Source: Paludibacteraceae bacterium (GTDB lineage Bacteria > Bacteroidota > Bacteroidia > Bacteroidales > Paludibacteraceae). Taken from it: a stretch of 32,427 nucleotides of DNA. Positions 15,928 through 27,310 of this stretch are shown one piece after another. Each line of letters starts with the position of its first letter. Position 1 is the first letter of the stretch. The notes under the pieces were generated by a model. It did not search any database and was not told where the DNA came from. It worked only from the letters and a program-made list of their open reading frames with translations. The stretch covers positions 1 to 32,427 of the forward strand of contig JAKSKR010000034.1 of assembly GCA_024401645.1 (NCBI GenBank). Reading direction: 5' to 3'. The translations under genes and the position numbers were made by a program.

Positions 15928-18516
15928 ATGAATTTCCAGAATTACACATTAAAAGGACAAGAGGTGATTCGAGAGGCTGTAAAGATCGCACAATCTAGCG
16001 GTCAGCAGTACATCGAACCTGCCCACCTTATGAAGGGGATTCTTAAAGTGGGCGAAAACGTAGTCGACTTCATTTTCAGTAAGATGGGGGTGAACAAGGC
16101 TGCCGTTATGCAGGGTGCTGAAAAGCTGATAGACGCTTTGCCAAAAGTGCAGGGTGGCGAACCTTACCTTTCTAATTCGACCAATGCGGCTTTGTTGAAG
16201 GCTGAAGATTTGTCGAAGAAGGCGGGCGATGAGTTTGTTTCTGTCGAGTACATCCTGCTTGCCATTTTGGTTGAACCGGGCCCTATTTCAACGTTGTTGA
16301 AAGACCAGGGTATGAATCAGAAGGATACCGAGACTGCCATTCGCGAATTGCGTAAGGGGTCTTCGGTAAAAGACAAGGGCGCAGAAGAACAGTACAACTC
16401 GTTGGAAAAGTACGCCATCAACCTCAACGAAAAGGCACGTGCAGGTAAACTTGATCCTGTTATTGGCCGTGACGAAGAGATTAGGCGCGTGTTGCAGATT
16501 CTTAGCCGCCGTACCAAGAACAACCCAATTCTTATTGGTGAACCGGGTACGGGTAAGACCGCCATTGTTGAAGGCCTTGCCGGACGTATTGTGCGTGGCG
16601 ACGTGCCCGAAAACTTGAAGAGCAAGCAGATCTATTCGCTCGACATGGGAGCCATTGTGGCTGGTGCCAAGTTTAAGGGCGAGTTCGAGGAACGCTTGAA
16701 AGCCGTTGTGAACGAGGTGGTTAAGGCCGATGGCGAAATCGTGTTGTTCATCGACGAAATCCACACCCTGGTTGGTGCCGGTGGCGGCGATGGCGCAATG
16801 GATGCGGCAAACATCTTGAAGCCTGCCTTGGCGCGTGGCGAGTTGCGCTCTATTGGTGCAACCACCCTTAACGAGTACCAGAAGTACTTTGAAAAGGATA
16901 AGGCGCTCGAACGCCGTTTCCAGCAAGTGTTGGTCGAAGAACCAGACGAGGCTAGCACCATTTCCATCCTACGTGGATTGAAGGAACGTTACGAAAACCA
17001 CCACAAGGTGCACATTCGCGACAATGCCCTCATTGCGGCAGTTCGCCTTTCTTCACGTTACATTACCGACCGTTTCTTGCCCGACAAGGCTATCGACTTG
17101 GTCGACGAGGCAGCTGCACGCTTGCGTATGGAGATGAATTCAATTCCAGAAGAACTCGATAAGGTGGAACGCCAAATCATGCAGTTGGAAATTGAACGCG
17201 AGGCTATTAAACGCGAAGGCGACACACGCAAGATGGAAAGCTTGGCAAAGGAAATTGCCGAGTTGAAGGACGAAAGTGCCAGCATTGGTGCAAGATGGCA
17301 GAGCGAAAGGGGATTGATTAACAAGATTCAGCAGGAAAAGGCCGATATTGAACAGTACCGTTTCCAGGCCGAAAAGGCTGAACGTGAAGGCAATTACGGA
17401 CTTGTGGCTGAACTTCGCTATGGTAAGATAAAGGATGCAGAGTCTCGTATTGCCGAGTTGCAGGAAGAACTCAACAGCAAATATTCTAATTCGCTTCTTA
17501 TTAAGGAAGCTGTCGATGAAGACGACATTGCCGAAATTGTTTCACGTTGGACTGGCATTCCTGTCACCAAGATGTTGCAGAGTGAAAAGGAAAAGTTGTT
17601 GAACCTCGAGGCCGAGTTGCACAAGCGTGTCATTGGCCAAGACGAGGCTATCTCGGCTATTTCCGATGCCGTTCGACGTAGCCGTGCCGGTTTGCAAGAC
17701 CCTAAACGACCAATTGGCTCGTTCATCTTCTTGGGTACCACTGGCGTGGGTAAGACCGAGTTGGCAAAGGCTTTGGCTGAATTCTTGTTCGACGATGAGA
17801 ATATGATGACGCGTATCGATATGTCGGAATATCAGGAAAAGTTTGCCGTTACCCGTCTCATCGGCTCTCCTCCGGGTTATGTGGGTTACGAAGAAGGTGG
17901 ACAGTTGACCGAGGCTGTACGTCGCAAACCTTATTCTGTCGTACTTTTCGACGAGATTGAAAAGGCGCATCCCGATGTGTTCAACATCTTGTTGCAGGTA
18001 CTCGACGATGGCCGCCTGACCGACAATAAGGGGCGTGTGGTGAACTTTAAGAACACCATCATCATCATGACCTCCAATATGGGTTCTAACGTCATTCGCG
18101 AACGTTTCGAGAAGTTGACCGACGAGAACCGCGAAGAAGTGGTTGAAGGCGCAAAGAACGATGTGCTCGAGCTGTTGAAGCAGACCATCCGTCCTGAATT
18201 CCTTAACCGAATCGACGACATCATCATGTTCTTGCCGCTTACTAAACCTCAAATCAAGCAGGTGGTAACATTGCAGCTTGGTGGCATAACCAAGTTGTTG
18301 GCCGAGAACGATGTGAAGATGGAGGTGAGCGATGCCGCTCTCGACTTTATTACCGATGCAGGCTACGACCCAGAGTTTGGTGCACGTCCTGTAAAGAGGG
18401 TGTTGCAGCGTGAGTTGCTGAACGAATTGTCGAAGAAACTCATTGCGCAAGAGGTCGATAAAACGAAGCCGATTGTTGTCGATGCCGACGAAAATGGCTT
18501 GGTTTTCAAGAATTAA
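15928..18516 (+). CDS. clpB: ClpB disaggregase chaperone
   Basis: An 862-residue ClpB, full length for the family. I place the start at the ATG at 15928 because the N-terminus [12 protein letters not shown] is a normal Clp N-domain start; an earlier in-frame TTG at 15895 is unlikely. The N domain covers about 1-145. NBD1 has Walker A GEPGTGKT (about 204-211) and Walker [10 protein letters not shown]. The coiled-coil middle domain covers about 400-520. NBD2 has GTTGVGKT (about 604-611) and [10 protein letters not shown]. It works with DnaK to rescue aggregated proteins in the cytosol. I saw no clear vegetative promoter or CIRCE-type repeat upstream. A strong terminator follows. Confidence 0.97.
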   Translation: MNFQNYTLKGQEVIREAVKIAQSSGQQYIEPAHLMKGILKVGENVVDFIFSKMGVNKAAVMQGAEKLIDALPKVQGGEPYLSNSTNAALLKAEDLSKKAGDEFVSVEYILLAILVEPGPISTLLKDQGMNQKDTETAIRELRKGSSVKDKGAEEQYNSLEKYAINLNEKARAGKLDPVIGRDEEIRRVLQILSRRTKNNPILIGEPGTGKTAIVEGLAGRIVRGDVPENLKSKQIYSLDMGAIVAGAKFKGEFEERLKAVVNEVVKADGEIVLFIDEIHTLVGAGGGDGAMDAANILKPALARGELRSIGATTLNEYQKYFEKDKALERRFQQVLVEEPDEASTISILRGLKERYENHHKVHIRDNALIAAVRLSSRYITDRFLPDKAIDLVDEAAARLRMEMNSIPEELDKVERQIMQLEIEREAIKREGDTRKMESLAKEIAELKDESASIGARWQSERGLINKIQQEKADIEQYRFQAEKAEREGNYGLVAELRYGKIKDAESRIAELQEELNSKYSNSLLIKEAVDEDDIAEIVSRWTGIPVTKMLQSEKEKLLNLEAELHKRVIGQDEAISAISDAVRRSRAGLQDPKRPIGSFIFLGTTGVGKTELAKALAEFLFDDENMMTRIDMSEYQEKFAVTRLIGSPPGYVGYEEGGQLTEAVRRKPYSVVLFDEIEKAHPDVFNILLQVLDDGRLTDNKGRVVNFKNTIIIMTSNMGSNVIRERFEKLTDENREEVVEGAKNDVLELLKQTIRPEFLNRIDDIIMFLPLTKPQIKQVVTLQLGGITKLLAENDVKMEVSDAALDFITDAGYDPEFGARPVKRVLQRELLNELSKKLIAQEVDKTKPIVVDADENGLVFKN

Positions 18517-18541
18517 GAAGCTATTTCCTAATGACAAATAG

Positions 18542-18591
18542 ATGCGTTGCGATTGTTCCGGTTGGCCGGGCGGTTGCAACGCATTTTTTTT
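18542..18591 (+). terminator. Rho-independent terminator after clpB
   Basis: A perfect 9-bp stem, ATGCGTTGC with GCAACGCAT, closes a 25-base GC-rich loop and is followed by eight Ts. The downstream promoter begins 3 bp later. Confidence 0.8.
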
Positions 18592-18593
18592 CG

Positions 18594-18601
18594 TATCTTT
18601 G
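18594..18601 (+). promoter_or_regulatory. -7 element for the porin gene
   Basis: TATCTTTG fits TAnnTTTG, 42 bp before the porin start and directly after the clpB terminator. The -33 element is weak. Confidence 0.5.
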
Positions 18602-18643
18602 TGCCAAATTTTCTTATGCCTTTGTCGGCACAACTAAATTGAC

Positions 18644-19654
18644 ATGAATATAAAAAAATTATTTGCTGCACTTTTGTTCGCTGGTGCAATGGTTCAACCC
18701 GCTCAAAGCCAGTCGTTGGCTTTTGACTATACGGGCGAGTTGCACACCGCTTTTGAAGATGAGTACAATTTCGAAAACCTACTATGGTTAGAAGGCGAAT
18801 TGCCTATCGTTAAGGACCGATTCTTGTTACATGCATCTGTTTTCTCTTTCGCAAAGACCTTCGATGGTTATCTGGTAGACGATTTACAAGGCTATTCTAA
18901 TGCCGAAACCGACAATAAACCTTTGGCTCCGGCTATGGCGTGTGCCGAATGGCAAATGGGAACCAAAGACCATTTGTTTGTTGGTGTTAGGAATGTGAAC
19001 GAAGATTATTTCATTTCGCCAATCATGCTGCTGTTTACCAATAGCTCATGCGGCATTTTCCCAACTATCGACAATTTCCCGATGGCGAATTACCCCAACG
19101 CTTCGGTGGGCTTGCACTACAAGCACGAAACCGACAAGCTAACGTACCAGTTGTCACTTTACAATGGTAGGGGCTACAATCACTTCTTTGGCGACGAAAC
19201 CGTTTTTCAGGTTAAGCCGAAAGACGATGGCGTCTTTTCTATTACAGAATTGGAATATAAGCACCAGAACAGTAGCTACTTCTTGGGGGCTTGTGGCCAC
19301 TACGGAAGCCTAGGCGATAATGGAACCGAGAAAACCCGTGGCTCGGTGTGGGGCTATGCCCTCCATGCCGTGTCGAGTAAGGTTCACCTCATAGGTGCGT
19401 ATTCGCATAGCTTTACAGACGATGTTAATTGCTACGATTTTGCCGGATTGGGCGCTAGGGTAGCGTTGGGTAAGGCCGAACTTGGCTTGTTTACCGACTA
19501 TGCACGCTTCTCGTTCGACGAGGAGTTCGCAACCGAACTCACTTGCCAATTCACTTGTGGCGAGCACTGCAAGTTGCAACCTACCATGCACTATGTGCTG
19601 AACGATGATGTGAACCGACTGATAGGTTTGTTAAGGGTGATTGTTTCGCTATAA
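18644..19654 (+). CDS. Outer membrane porin-like beta-barrel protein (possibly OprB-like)
   Basis: The 336-residue protein has a signal peptide with a probable cleavage after AQS (residue about 22). The rest alternates hydrophobic and polar residues with many aromatics (for example LTYQLSLYNGRGY), the pattern of an outer membrane beta barrel. The stretches LLFTNSS and FPMANYPNASVGLHYKH recall carbohydrate-selective porins (OprB family), so sugar uptake is possible, but the match is by memory only. It has its own promoter and is flanked by clpB and gyrB, with which it shares no evident function. It ends in a final hydrophobic strand (RVIVSL), though not with a terminal Phe. Confidence 0.6.
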   Translation: MNIKKLFAALLFAGAMVQPAQSQSLAFDYTGELHTAFEDEYNFENLLWLEGELPIVKDRFLLHASVFSFAKTFDGYLVDDLQGYSNAETDNKPLAPAMACAEWQMGTKDHLFVGVRNVNEDYFISPIMLLFTNSSCGIFPTIDNFPMANYPNASVGLHYKHETDKLTYQLSLYNGRGYNHFFGDETVFQVKPKDDGVFSITELEYKHQNSSYFLGACGHYGSLGDNGTEKTRGSVWGYALHAVSSKVHLIGAYSHSFTDDVNCYDFAGLGARVALGKAELGLFTDYARFSFDEEFATELTCQFTCGEHCKLQPTMHYVLNDDVNRLIGLLRVIVSL

Positions 19655-19807
19655 TTGTCTGGCATTTCTCTCGGAAAATAAAGAATACATTTTTGTGATT
19701 TGCCCAACAATGCTGAAAAACGCATTTTTAGCCCTTCTATTCGCATCTGTATGGTAAGTAGACTAACCTATTAGAACGGCAATAAGGTCAAACAGACGGC
19801 TTTTTTC

Positions 19808-19838
19808 TTTGTTTGTTGGATTAATTTCGTTAAATTTG
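19808..19838 (+). promoter_or_regulatory. Promoter of gyrB
   Basis: TTTG at 19808-19811, a 19-bp spacer and TAAATTTG at 19831-19838, 82 bp before the gyrB ATG. The leader holds a short inverted repeat ACACC-TAT-GGTGT at 19858-19870. Confidence 0.7.
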
Positions 19839-19911
19839 CTTGTTAGATGTTCTGTTTACACCTATGGTGTAGATGTGTCGTCTAAAGTAATGTTTTTAAG
19901 AAAAACAATAA

Positions 19912-21918
<2,007 letters not shown>

Positions 21919-21945
21919 TTCCTATTGGGTATTTACAACATACAG

Positions 21946-21978
21946 AATGGGATGTTCCGAAAGGCGCATCCCATTTTT
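21946..21978 (+). terminator. Rho-independent terminator after gyrB
   Basis: A perfect 9-bp stem AATGGGATG / CATCCCATT with a 12-base loop, followed by a T tract. Confidence 0.85.
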
Positions 21979-22006
21979 AGTACAATAACTAACAAATTCA
22001 CATCTT

Positions 22007-22195
22007 ATGGAATTTTCAAACGAGAACCAGGAAAAGCCTGTTTGCCCACACAACACCGGCATTAAGTGCCCTTGCCCTAAAGATTGCCCACGTCATGGCA
22101 AATGCTGCGCTTGTGTGGCTCACCACCGCGAGCATGGCAATCTGCCCAATTGCTTAAGGAACTTGGGCGCAGAGGCCTGTGCAGGTCAGAAATAA
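22007..22195 (+). CDS. Cysteine-rich small protein (DUF6485-like)
   Basis: A 62-residue protein with nine Cys (13, 21, 23, 27, 33, 34, 36, 49, 58) and five His. The core CPCPKDCPRHGKCCACVAHH followed by GNLPNCL matches what I recall of DUF6485-type proteins, probably a small zinc- or metal-binding fold. No signal peptide is present, so it is cytosolic. It sits between the gyrB terminator and another terminator, so it is a single-gene unit. Function is unknown. Confidence 0.85.
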   Translation: MEFSNENQEKPVCPHNTGIKCPCPKDCPRHGKCCACVAHHREHGNLPNCLRNLGAEACAGQK

Positions 22196-22218
22196 GACGC
22201 AATTGTAACTGCAAAAAG

Positions 22219-22257
22219 AAAGGCTTGACGTAAGCTGTTGCTTATGCCAAGCCTTTT
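22219..22257. terminator. Bidirectional terminator between the Cys-rich gene and marR
   Basis: AAAGGCTTG pairs with CAAGCCTTT, and an inner CGTAAGC/GCTTATG stem caps it. A T tract follows on the plus strand, and the minus strand continues into a T-rich run too, so it can end both convergent genes. Confidence 0.8.
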
Positions 22258-22277
22258 CCTTATTTACTTAAAGAGGA

Positions 22278-22760
22278 TTAGTCTTTGTAAGTGTCGTTCT
22301 CTTCGCTGTTACCGCCAAGGTTGTTGAAGATGATCTTCATTAGGCGCTGAACGTCGGTGATGTTCTTTACGCTTAAGCCTTTGAAACCATCTTGTAGCGA
22401 ACCGATGGTAGCATTGCGAACGCCTTCTTTAATAACTTCTGCCTTGTCGGTCAAGAAGATGAGGTTTGAACGGCGGTCTTGTGCGTCTTGCTTGCGGGTA
22501 ATGAGGCCACGCTTGTCCATGTCGTCGAGTAGGCGAGTAATGCTAGGCATGTCTTTAGTTACCTGGCGTGCAATTTCTCTCTGTGAAATTCCGTTTTTGT
22601 GCCATAGTGTGTACAATACGGCTACCTGTGCGGGTGTGATGTCGATGTTTGAGTCCTTGAGTTTCTTCTTCAAGGTACGGTTCATTGCGTGTGTAATTTT
22701 GCCACTTAGTAAAGCATAAACGATTTCGACATCGATTTTCTGTTCTATGTTCTCAATCAT
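22278..22760 (-). CDS. MarR-family transcriptional regulator
   Basis: A 160-residue winged-helix MarR regulator. The recognition helix region reads ISQREIARQVTKDMPSITRL, followed by the wing GLITRKQDAQDRRSNLIFLT, the usual DRR-type wing tip. It should bind palindromic DNA as a dimer in the cytosol. It is the third gene of the minus-strand ABC operon, 12 bp after the permease, and a perfect palindrome covers that operon's promoter. Autoregulation of the ABC genes is therefore a reasonable inference; the ligand cannot be told. Confidence 0.93.
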   Translation of the reverse strand: MIENIEQKIDVEIVYALLSGKITHAMNRTLKKKLKDSNIDITPAQVAVLYTLWHKNGISQREIARQVTKDMPSITRLLDDMDKRGLITRKQDAQDRRSNLIFLTDKAEVIKEGVRNATIGSLQDGFKGLSVKNITDVQRLMKIIFNNLGGNSEENDTYKD

Positions 22761-22772
22761 AACAAAATAATA

Positions 22773-23966
22773 TTACCTTAAAATTATAGTTTTTATTTTA
22801 TTTGAAATTAGTTTACTGTTGATCATTGTAGTTATTGCAAACAGACCAACACCAACTAGTAGGGTGGTTGAAATGCCAGCCCCCTCGTAGCTGGGAAAGA
22901 AGCTTGCCAACTTGCTTACGTAATAGCTGCGGACTATTAGTAAGACGACGATGGCAAGAAGTGTGATGACGCCATTCATTACCAAACCGAGCAGTTGGTA
23001 AGGACGCGACACTGCGTTTGCCTTGTAACCCAATAGCAGAAGGTTTTCCAGCTTGGTGCTGTTCTTCTGTATGAGTAGGTAGATGCTAAGCATTAGTATG
23101 TAGAACGCCAAGAGGCAGATGATGACGCCCACTGCCATGACGAGGCCGAGGACCGTGTGCAAAACGAATGCCGTCTTCGAACTCTTCAGTTTGTTGCTAT
23201 CGGTCTGGTAATTATGCTTCTGCAAATACCTTGCCAAATTTTCATCGGTCGGATTGCTCACCTTGATGATTAGGCGTGAATGTTCCGCTTTCTTGCCGCT
23301 AGCATATTCTTTATTGGCCCAATTGAGAAACGATTGGGGTACAAGAATTGAGTTTATGCGGTTGGTGAATCCTACGATGCGACCTGCATAGTGGTCTTTC
23401 TTTTCCTTGTTGGAAATTGTAATGTCTAGTGTTACCGACTTTGCCAAGCCTTCCGAAATTTCGGGCAGATTCTTGCTCTGCGCAAAACCGAAGTTGTAGA
23501 GGTCCATATAGTCGCGTGGCACTATAATGGGTATGAAGTTGTCGCCTTCGTTATATTCCCATTTCTGGTCGGTGTCGACAAATTCATCGGGTACCGATTC
23601 GAAGAACATGTCGGTGCTCATGCTCTGTATGCCCATTATGTTCAATCCGGCCCTTACCTTGAAAGCGGAAGATGTGAATCCGCCTACTTTCTCAACAAAG
23701 TCTTGTTCCTTTAGGTCTTCAATCTCGCTCGACTTGAAGGCTGACGATTGCTTGAAAATCGTGTTTCCTAAAGTACTGATGTGCTTGCTTATAATGACGT
23801 AATCTTCCGACATTAGCCCGTCTTTGCCAGAGTAGGCCTTTTGAATGTCTTGGTAAAACTGGAATCCCAATAAGAAGATGGTCATGCCTATTAGGTTCGC
23901 CAAGAAGAATCCGACAAACTGTGGCATCGATATGTGTTGTCTTAATAGTTTCCAAACAAGTTTCAT
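22773..23966 (-). CDS. ABC transporter permease, FtsX/MacB-like
   Basis: The 397-residue protein has an N-terminal membrane segment (about residues 16-37) and a large periplasmic domain of roughly 220 residues. Three C-terminal membrane helices follow (about 266-300, 325-346 and 362-380), the FtsX/MacB-type permease layout. The sequence before the third-last helix is a typical FtsX core. It probably acts with the ATPase 6 bp upstream to move or sense a lipophilic compound or to drive a periplasmic process, but substrate is unknown. MarR regulation suggests a drug-like or lipid inducer; this is inference. Confidence 0.82.
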   Translation of the reverse strand: MKLVWKLLRQHISMPQFVGFFLANLIGMTIFLLGFQFYQDIQKAYSGKDGLMSEDYVIISKHISTLGNTIFKQSSAFKSSEIEDLKEQDFVEKVGGFTSSAFKVRAGLNIMGIQSMSTDMFFESVPDEFVDTDQKWEYNEGDNFIPIIVPRDYMDLYNFGFAQSKNLPEISEGLAKSVTLDITISNKEKKDHYAGRIVGFTNRINSILVPQSFLNWANKEYASGKKAEHSRLIIKVSNPTDENLARYLQKHNYQTDSNKLKSSKTAFVLHTVLGLVMAVGVIICLLAFYILMLSIYLLIQKNSTKLENLLLLGYKANAVSRPYQLLGLVMNGVITLLAIVVLLIVRSYYVSKLASFFPSYEGAGISTTLLVGVGLFAITTMINSKLISNKIKTIILR

Positions 23967-23972
23967 ATCTGC

Positions 23973-24617
23973 TTATAGTTTGAAGGTGACGTCGTAATCT
24001 AGTTCAAGCCTTTTGCCTATGCTGGTGGCAATGATGCCTGCCCCTTGTTTCTTGGCCTCGTTGGTGAGAATGTCCTTCATTATGCGGCTGTTCTCGTCGT
24101 CGAGGTGGCTAATTGGCTCGTCAACAAAGAAGAAACTTGCCGGCTGGCATAGGGTGCGGATTAAGGCAACCCTTTGCTGTTGGCCATAACTCATGTGGCC
24201 TATCAGCTCATTCTTCTTATCGGCAATGCCAAGCTGGTTGAACCATTTTTCTATCTGTTCTTCGGTCTGGTGGTTGGTGAGTTGGTTCTTGAGCTGAACG
24301 TTCTCCCAAGCCGTTAGTTCCGGAAACAGACGTAACTCTTGCCATAATATGGAAATTTGTGTCTTCCTTATCTCTGCCCATTGGGCCGATTTGAAGTTGG
24401 TGATGTTTTCACCATCGAACAGAATTTGACCTTCGTAGTCGTTTCGGTAGCCGTAAATGTAGCTACACAAGCTCGACTTACCTGTGCCAGAGTTGGCCTC
24501 TACCAAGTAAAACTTGCCTCTCTCGAATGTAACAGGATTGAGCCAAACATCGCTAACAATGTTGGTACGATTCTTAAACACCTTTGGTAAGGTGTTGTCT
24601 AAAAGAATTATATCCAT
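23973..24617 (-). CDS. ABC transporter ATP-binding protein
   Basis: A 214-residue ATPase. Walker A is ANSGTGKSS (41-49), slightly unusual with Ala in place of the first Gly. The Q-loop is near ILWQELRLF, the signature is MSYGQQQR in place of LSGGQ, and Walker B is FFFVDEPISHLDDE. The size and order fit the LolD/MacB-type soluble ATPase of an FtsX-like permease. It is the first gene of the operon, with the promoter and palindrome 93-122 bp upstream. Confidence 0.92.
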   Translation of the reverse strand: MDIILLDNTLPKVFKNRTNIVSDVWLNPVTFERGKFYLVEANSGTGKSSLCSYIYGYRNDYEGQILFDGENITNFKSAQWAEIRKTQISILWQELRLFPELTAWENVQLKNQLTNHQTEEQIEKWFNQLGIADKKNELIGHMSYGQQQRVALIRTLCQPASFFFVDEPISHLDDENSRIMKDILTNEAKKQGAGIIATSIGKRLELDYDVTFKL

Positions 24618-24698
24618 GTATTTACCCTATATAAAGCGAAGTTTATTTCGTAAAGTGTTCAACGGGAAAAGTTTTCACCTTAACCTTCCCAATATTTT

Positions 24699-24715
24699 TA
24701 TTTGCAATGCAAATA
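24699..24715. promoter_or_regulatory. Perfect palindrome overlapping the ABC operon promoter (candidate MarR operator)
   Basis: Eight-base arms TATTTGCA and TGCAAATA around a single A. It overlaps the -7 box at 24710-24717. This size and placement suit a MarR dimer site, and a marR gene is in the operon it would control. Confidence 0.55.
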
Positions 24716-24739
24716 TACCTAATATTAACAAATATCAAA
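24710..24739 (-). promoter_or_regulatory. Promoter of the ABC-MarR operon
   Basis: On the minus strand: TTTG (24739-24736), an 18-bp spacer, then TATATTTG (24717-24710). The spacer is one base shorter than usual. Confidence 0.55.
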
Positions 24740-24801
24740 GTTTACAATTACAAAAAAATCGTTAAAGAGTACAAATTGATTGGACAAATACTTTTTATAT
24801 G

Positions 24802-26367
24802 TTAAAATATTTGGTTTAGTAAGCATTTTAAGGCGTTCTGCTCCTTGTCCGTAAGGTCTAGCTTTATGAAGCCTTCTAGTGGGGCTGGCGAAAGGAATAC
24901 CAAGTGGTTGCAAATGTCGGCTATTGAACCGAAGTTGCTAAAGTCGCTGGCATAGCCTTTAATGTTTTCGAAGTCAATCACTACAAAGCCGTACTTCTGT
25001 TTGTAGGCCATTAGGTCGCTTTCTATTTGTGCCAACTTGCTTTTAGACGCTGTGGCGAGCATGGCTTTCGCGCTTTCTTTGGTGGTGATGTAGAATATGT
25101 TGCTGTTTACGCCCAAGTTTATTTTTGTACCCAATAGGTTTATGGCGTAGTTGTTGGCATCTACCTTTTCCATTAGCTTGCTTGGCGCATCTTCGGCGTC
25201 GAGGTAAGCGTTAATTATCTGGCTGTTCTTGTTAATGTAGTTCATCCAGTAATTGGCATCGCTTAAGAATTTTGTGCTTTTAAGGTTCGAAGCAACGCTG
25301 ATGCTGATGGGAAAGTCGGCATCTTCATCGTAACCAATGGCAATGGCGGCATCTCCTTCCGTTTCGGTGGCTATGCTTTTTAGCTTTTCAATGGTCTTGT
25401 CTGTGTTCGGGCCTTGTGTGATGAACTTGAGGTCCTCGTCGCTCTTTAGGTATTCGTAAATGCGGTCAAGGCCGTTGCTTGCCATGTTCTCGTTGAGGTT
25501 GACGGTTGCAAAAGCCACACAGTTCTTGTCGAATAGGTTGGTGAAGTCGCCCTTTAGTGGATGAAGCTTGTCGGCATAGTCTTTCAGCTCTGCGCTTCTT
25601 TCGGCGGTTGTTCCATATAGCTTATAATATAGTGCGGCTTCGCCGTTTGTGAAATTGCCAAATATTCTTGCTCTTACGTTTTCGGGGTTTATGCTGCTTG
25701 GCAGTGGCAAGAAGAGGTGGTATTCTTGTGGCAGGTGCTTGAAGGCGGAGTAGTCTAGAATGCCCATAATGTCGTTCTTGCAGCTGGGGTCTTTTATGTC
25801 GCGTAGCAGTTGCACGCCTTCGGTTGTTTTTATGTATCTGTCGTCTTTGCCTAGCGCAAAGAGTTTTTTTGCCGAGCCAACGGCTTGTGTCTTTGCCGTG
25901 TCGCAGAAAAGGATGAGTGCCGTGTTGCTGTTAAAGAAGATGTCGGCATCGTTAACCTTTGCAACCTTTAGTCCGTCTATGTTGGTTACTGCCTTGCCTT
26001 TTTTGCTGGCTTTAGTCATTTTGTTGACTGCCGCTTCAAGGCTATTGCTGTTGGCTACGCTACAGGCAATGCCCATTTGGTCGCCTTCGTGTGTCAGGAA
26101 TACGAAAACAGGTGCCGCATAGTCTATGCCTAAGTCTTCGGGGCTGTCAATGTATTTCTTAATGCGTTTGTTCGCCTTTGCCCATTGCTCAAGGTCGGCT
26201 TTCGCGTTTAACGATTGCAAGTCGATGCTTGCCACCAAACTGGCATCTTTGGGTATGATGTTTTGGTAGCTAGTGTCGGTATCTTTCTTCGAATGCATGA
26301 AGAAGAATGCAATTGCTGCTATGGCAACTGTAACTATGGCTAAAATGGCGAATATCTTGTTTTTCAT
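24802..26367 (-). CDS. DUF4836 family protein
   Basis: A 521-residue protein with one N-terminal membrane segment (about residues 4-23) and a short charged stretch, then a large domain beginning with NIIPKDASLVASIDLQSL. This opening and length fit the Bacteroidales DUF4836 family, whose function is unknown. The anchor suggests the domain sits outside the inner membrane. There is no cysteine after the segment, so it is not an obvious lipoprotein. It lies upstream of the ABC operon on the same strand, but the ABC genes have their own promoter. Confidence 0.8.
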   Translation of the reverse strand: MKNKIFAILAIVTVAIAAIAFFFMHSKKDTDTSYQNIIPKDASLVASIDLQSLNAKADLEQWAKANKRIKKYIDSPEDLGIDYAAPVFVFLTHEGDQMGIACSVANSNSLEAAVNKMTKASKKGKAVTNIDGLKVAKVNDADIFFNSNTALILFCDTAKTQAVGSAKKLFALGKDDRYIKTTEGVQLLRDIKDPSCKNDIMGILDYSAFKHLPQEYHLFLPLPSSINPENVRARIFGNFTNGEAALYYKLYGTTAERSAELKDYADKLHPLKGDFTNLFDKNCVAFATVNLNENMASNGLDRIYEYLKSDEDLKFITQGPNTDKTIEKLKSIATETEGDAAIAIGYDEDADFPISISVASNLKSTKFLSDANYWMNYINKNSQIINAYLDAEDAPSKLMEKVDANNYAINLLGTKINLGVNSNIFYITTKESAKAMLATASKSKLAQIESDLMAYKQKYGFVVIDFENIKGYASDFSNFGSIADICNHLVFLSPAPLEGFIKLDLTDKEQNALKCLLNQIF

Positions 26368-26445
26368 AACACAATATTTTTTGTAAAAATATAGCTTTTG
26401 TGTCTATTCGTCAAGAATCCTTGACCTTTGGTGTGAAAACAAAGA

Positions 26446-26469
26446 CGGGAGACGTTGTCACGCCTCCCG
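26446..26469 (-). terminator. Rho-independent terminator after the TonB-C gene
   Basis: On the minus strand a 10-bp stem (one G-U pair) with GACA loop, CGGGAGGCGT / ACGTCTCCCG, followed by a T-rich stretch. It lies 24 bp downstream of the stop. Confidence 0.75.
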
Positions 26470-26493
26470 CCAAGTCTTTATAATTGCATGGAT

Positions 26494-26994
26494 TTAAAGC
26501 TCGAAATCGATTGAAATCTTATAAGTGTCATCTGGGTCGGCTGCCGTCCACATACCAGAGGTTAGCTTTACGCAACGGATAACTTCTTGTGCAAGAATTG
26601 GGTTTGCATTGCTGTCGACAATGATGTTGTTGACGTCGCCGTATGGTGAGACTGAAAACTCAACCATTACACTACCTTGAATATTTTTCTTATATGCAGC
26701 TTCTGGGTACTTAATGTTATCGTTAATGATTTTTGAAAGCGCCTTTACGCTACCTGCTGACGTAGACTTTCCAAGGTCTTGGCCAAGGAAGAAAAGCTCT
26801 GGAATTGAGAACGGAGAATTGCCTTCTACGGCGAGTGCCTGTTCTGCGTTGCTGCTGTCTACTGCTTCTGCTGTGAATGCTTGTGCGTTGAAAGACAATG
26901 CAAAAAGTCCGAGTGCTAGGCCTAAAACTCTAAAAATATGTTTGCCGCATTTGCAGATTCCGTTGTTTGTAAAAAGGTTTGCTTTCATATCCAT
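26494..26994 (-). CDS. Small secreted protein with a TonB C-terminal-like domain
   Basis: The 166-residue protein has a signal peptide (hydrophobic core VLGLALGLFALSF, cleavage probably after AQA) and a TonB-C-like domain (residues about 85-166). Its recognisable runs are KYPEAAYKKNIQGSVMVEFSVSPYGD and the closing YKISIDFEL. It lacks the proline-rich linker and anchor helix arrangement of a working TonB, so it probably does not energise receptors alone and may be a periplasmic partner. An alternative start is the Met at 26988. The gene ends at a terminator, and no partner ExbB/ExbD is adjacent. Confidence 0.8.
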   Translation of the reverse strand: MDMKANLFTNNGICKCGKHIFRVLGLALGLFALSFNAQAFTAEAVDSSNAEQALAVEGNSPFSIPELFFLGQDLGKSTSAGSVKALSKIINDNIKYPEAAYKKNIQGSVMVEFSVSPYGDVNNIIVDSNANPILAQEVIRCVKLTSGMWTAADPDDTYKISIDFEL

Positions 26995-27310
26995 GTGTTT
27001 TTTTTACATTTCGAGTAATTCTTATACTAAAAGGTAAACAAATACCGTGCCAAACTTTTGTTGTTTGCACAAGTTTTAGTTAAAACACTCAAAAATGTGG
27101 TTGCTTAAATAGTTTATTTGTAGTATGTTAAATGTTGCCTTCCGGCTTTTGGGTTTGTTGTTTTTATAAAAATACGAAAAATTAATCATAAAATAATTGA
27201 TTGAGGTCAATTTTTTTCGTGTTATTGCTCTAAATTCTTTTCTAAACACAAAAAAATCCCCTCGGCAAATCACTTGCCGAGGGGACCACCAATAAAAATA
27301 TGAAGAAAAA
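26995..27310. other. Intergenic region between the TonB-C and PhoH genes
   Basis: These 316 bp are AT-rich and hold no convincing ORF. The right end carries the PhoH terminator, and the left end should hold the TonB-C promoter, but I see no clean consensus there. Confidence 0.5.
27249..27284 (-). terminator. Rho-independent terminator of the PhoH gene
   Basis: A perfect 11-bp stem CCCCTCGGCAA / TTGCCGAGGGG with a 5-base loop. On the minus strand it runs into a T tract at 27256-27249. Confidence 0.9.

Noticed and set aside
17542..18633. 363-codon minus-strand ORF opposite clpB
   Set aside because: Antisense shadow of a highly conserved chaperone gene; the product is His/Gln/Leu-rich with no recognisable domain.
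19655..19807. Possible small RNA or terminator between the porin gene and gyrB
   Set aside because: I could not find a stable hairpin followed by a T tract or a promoter with consensus spacing in this part.
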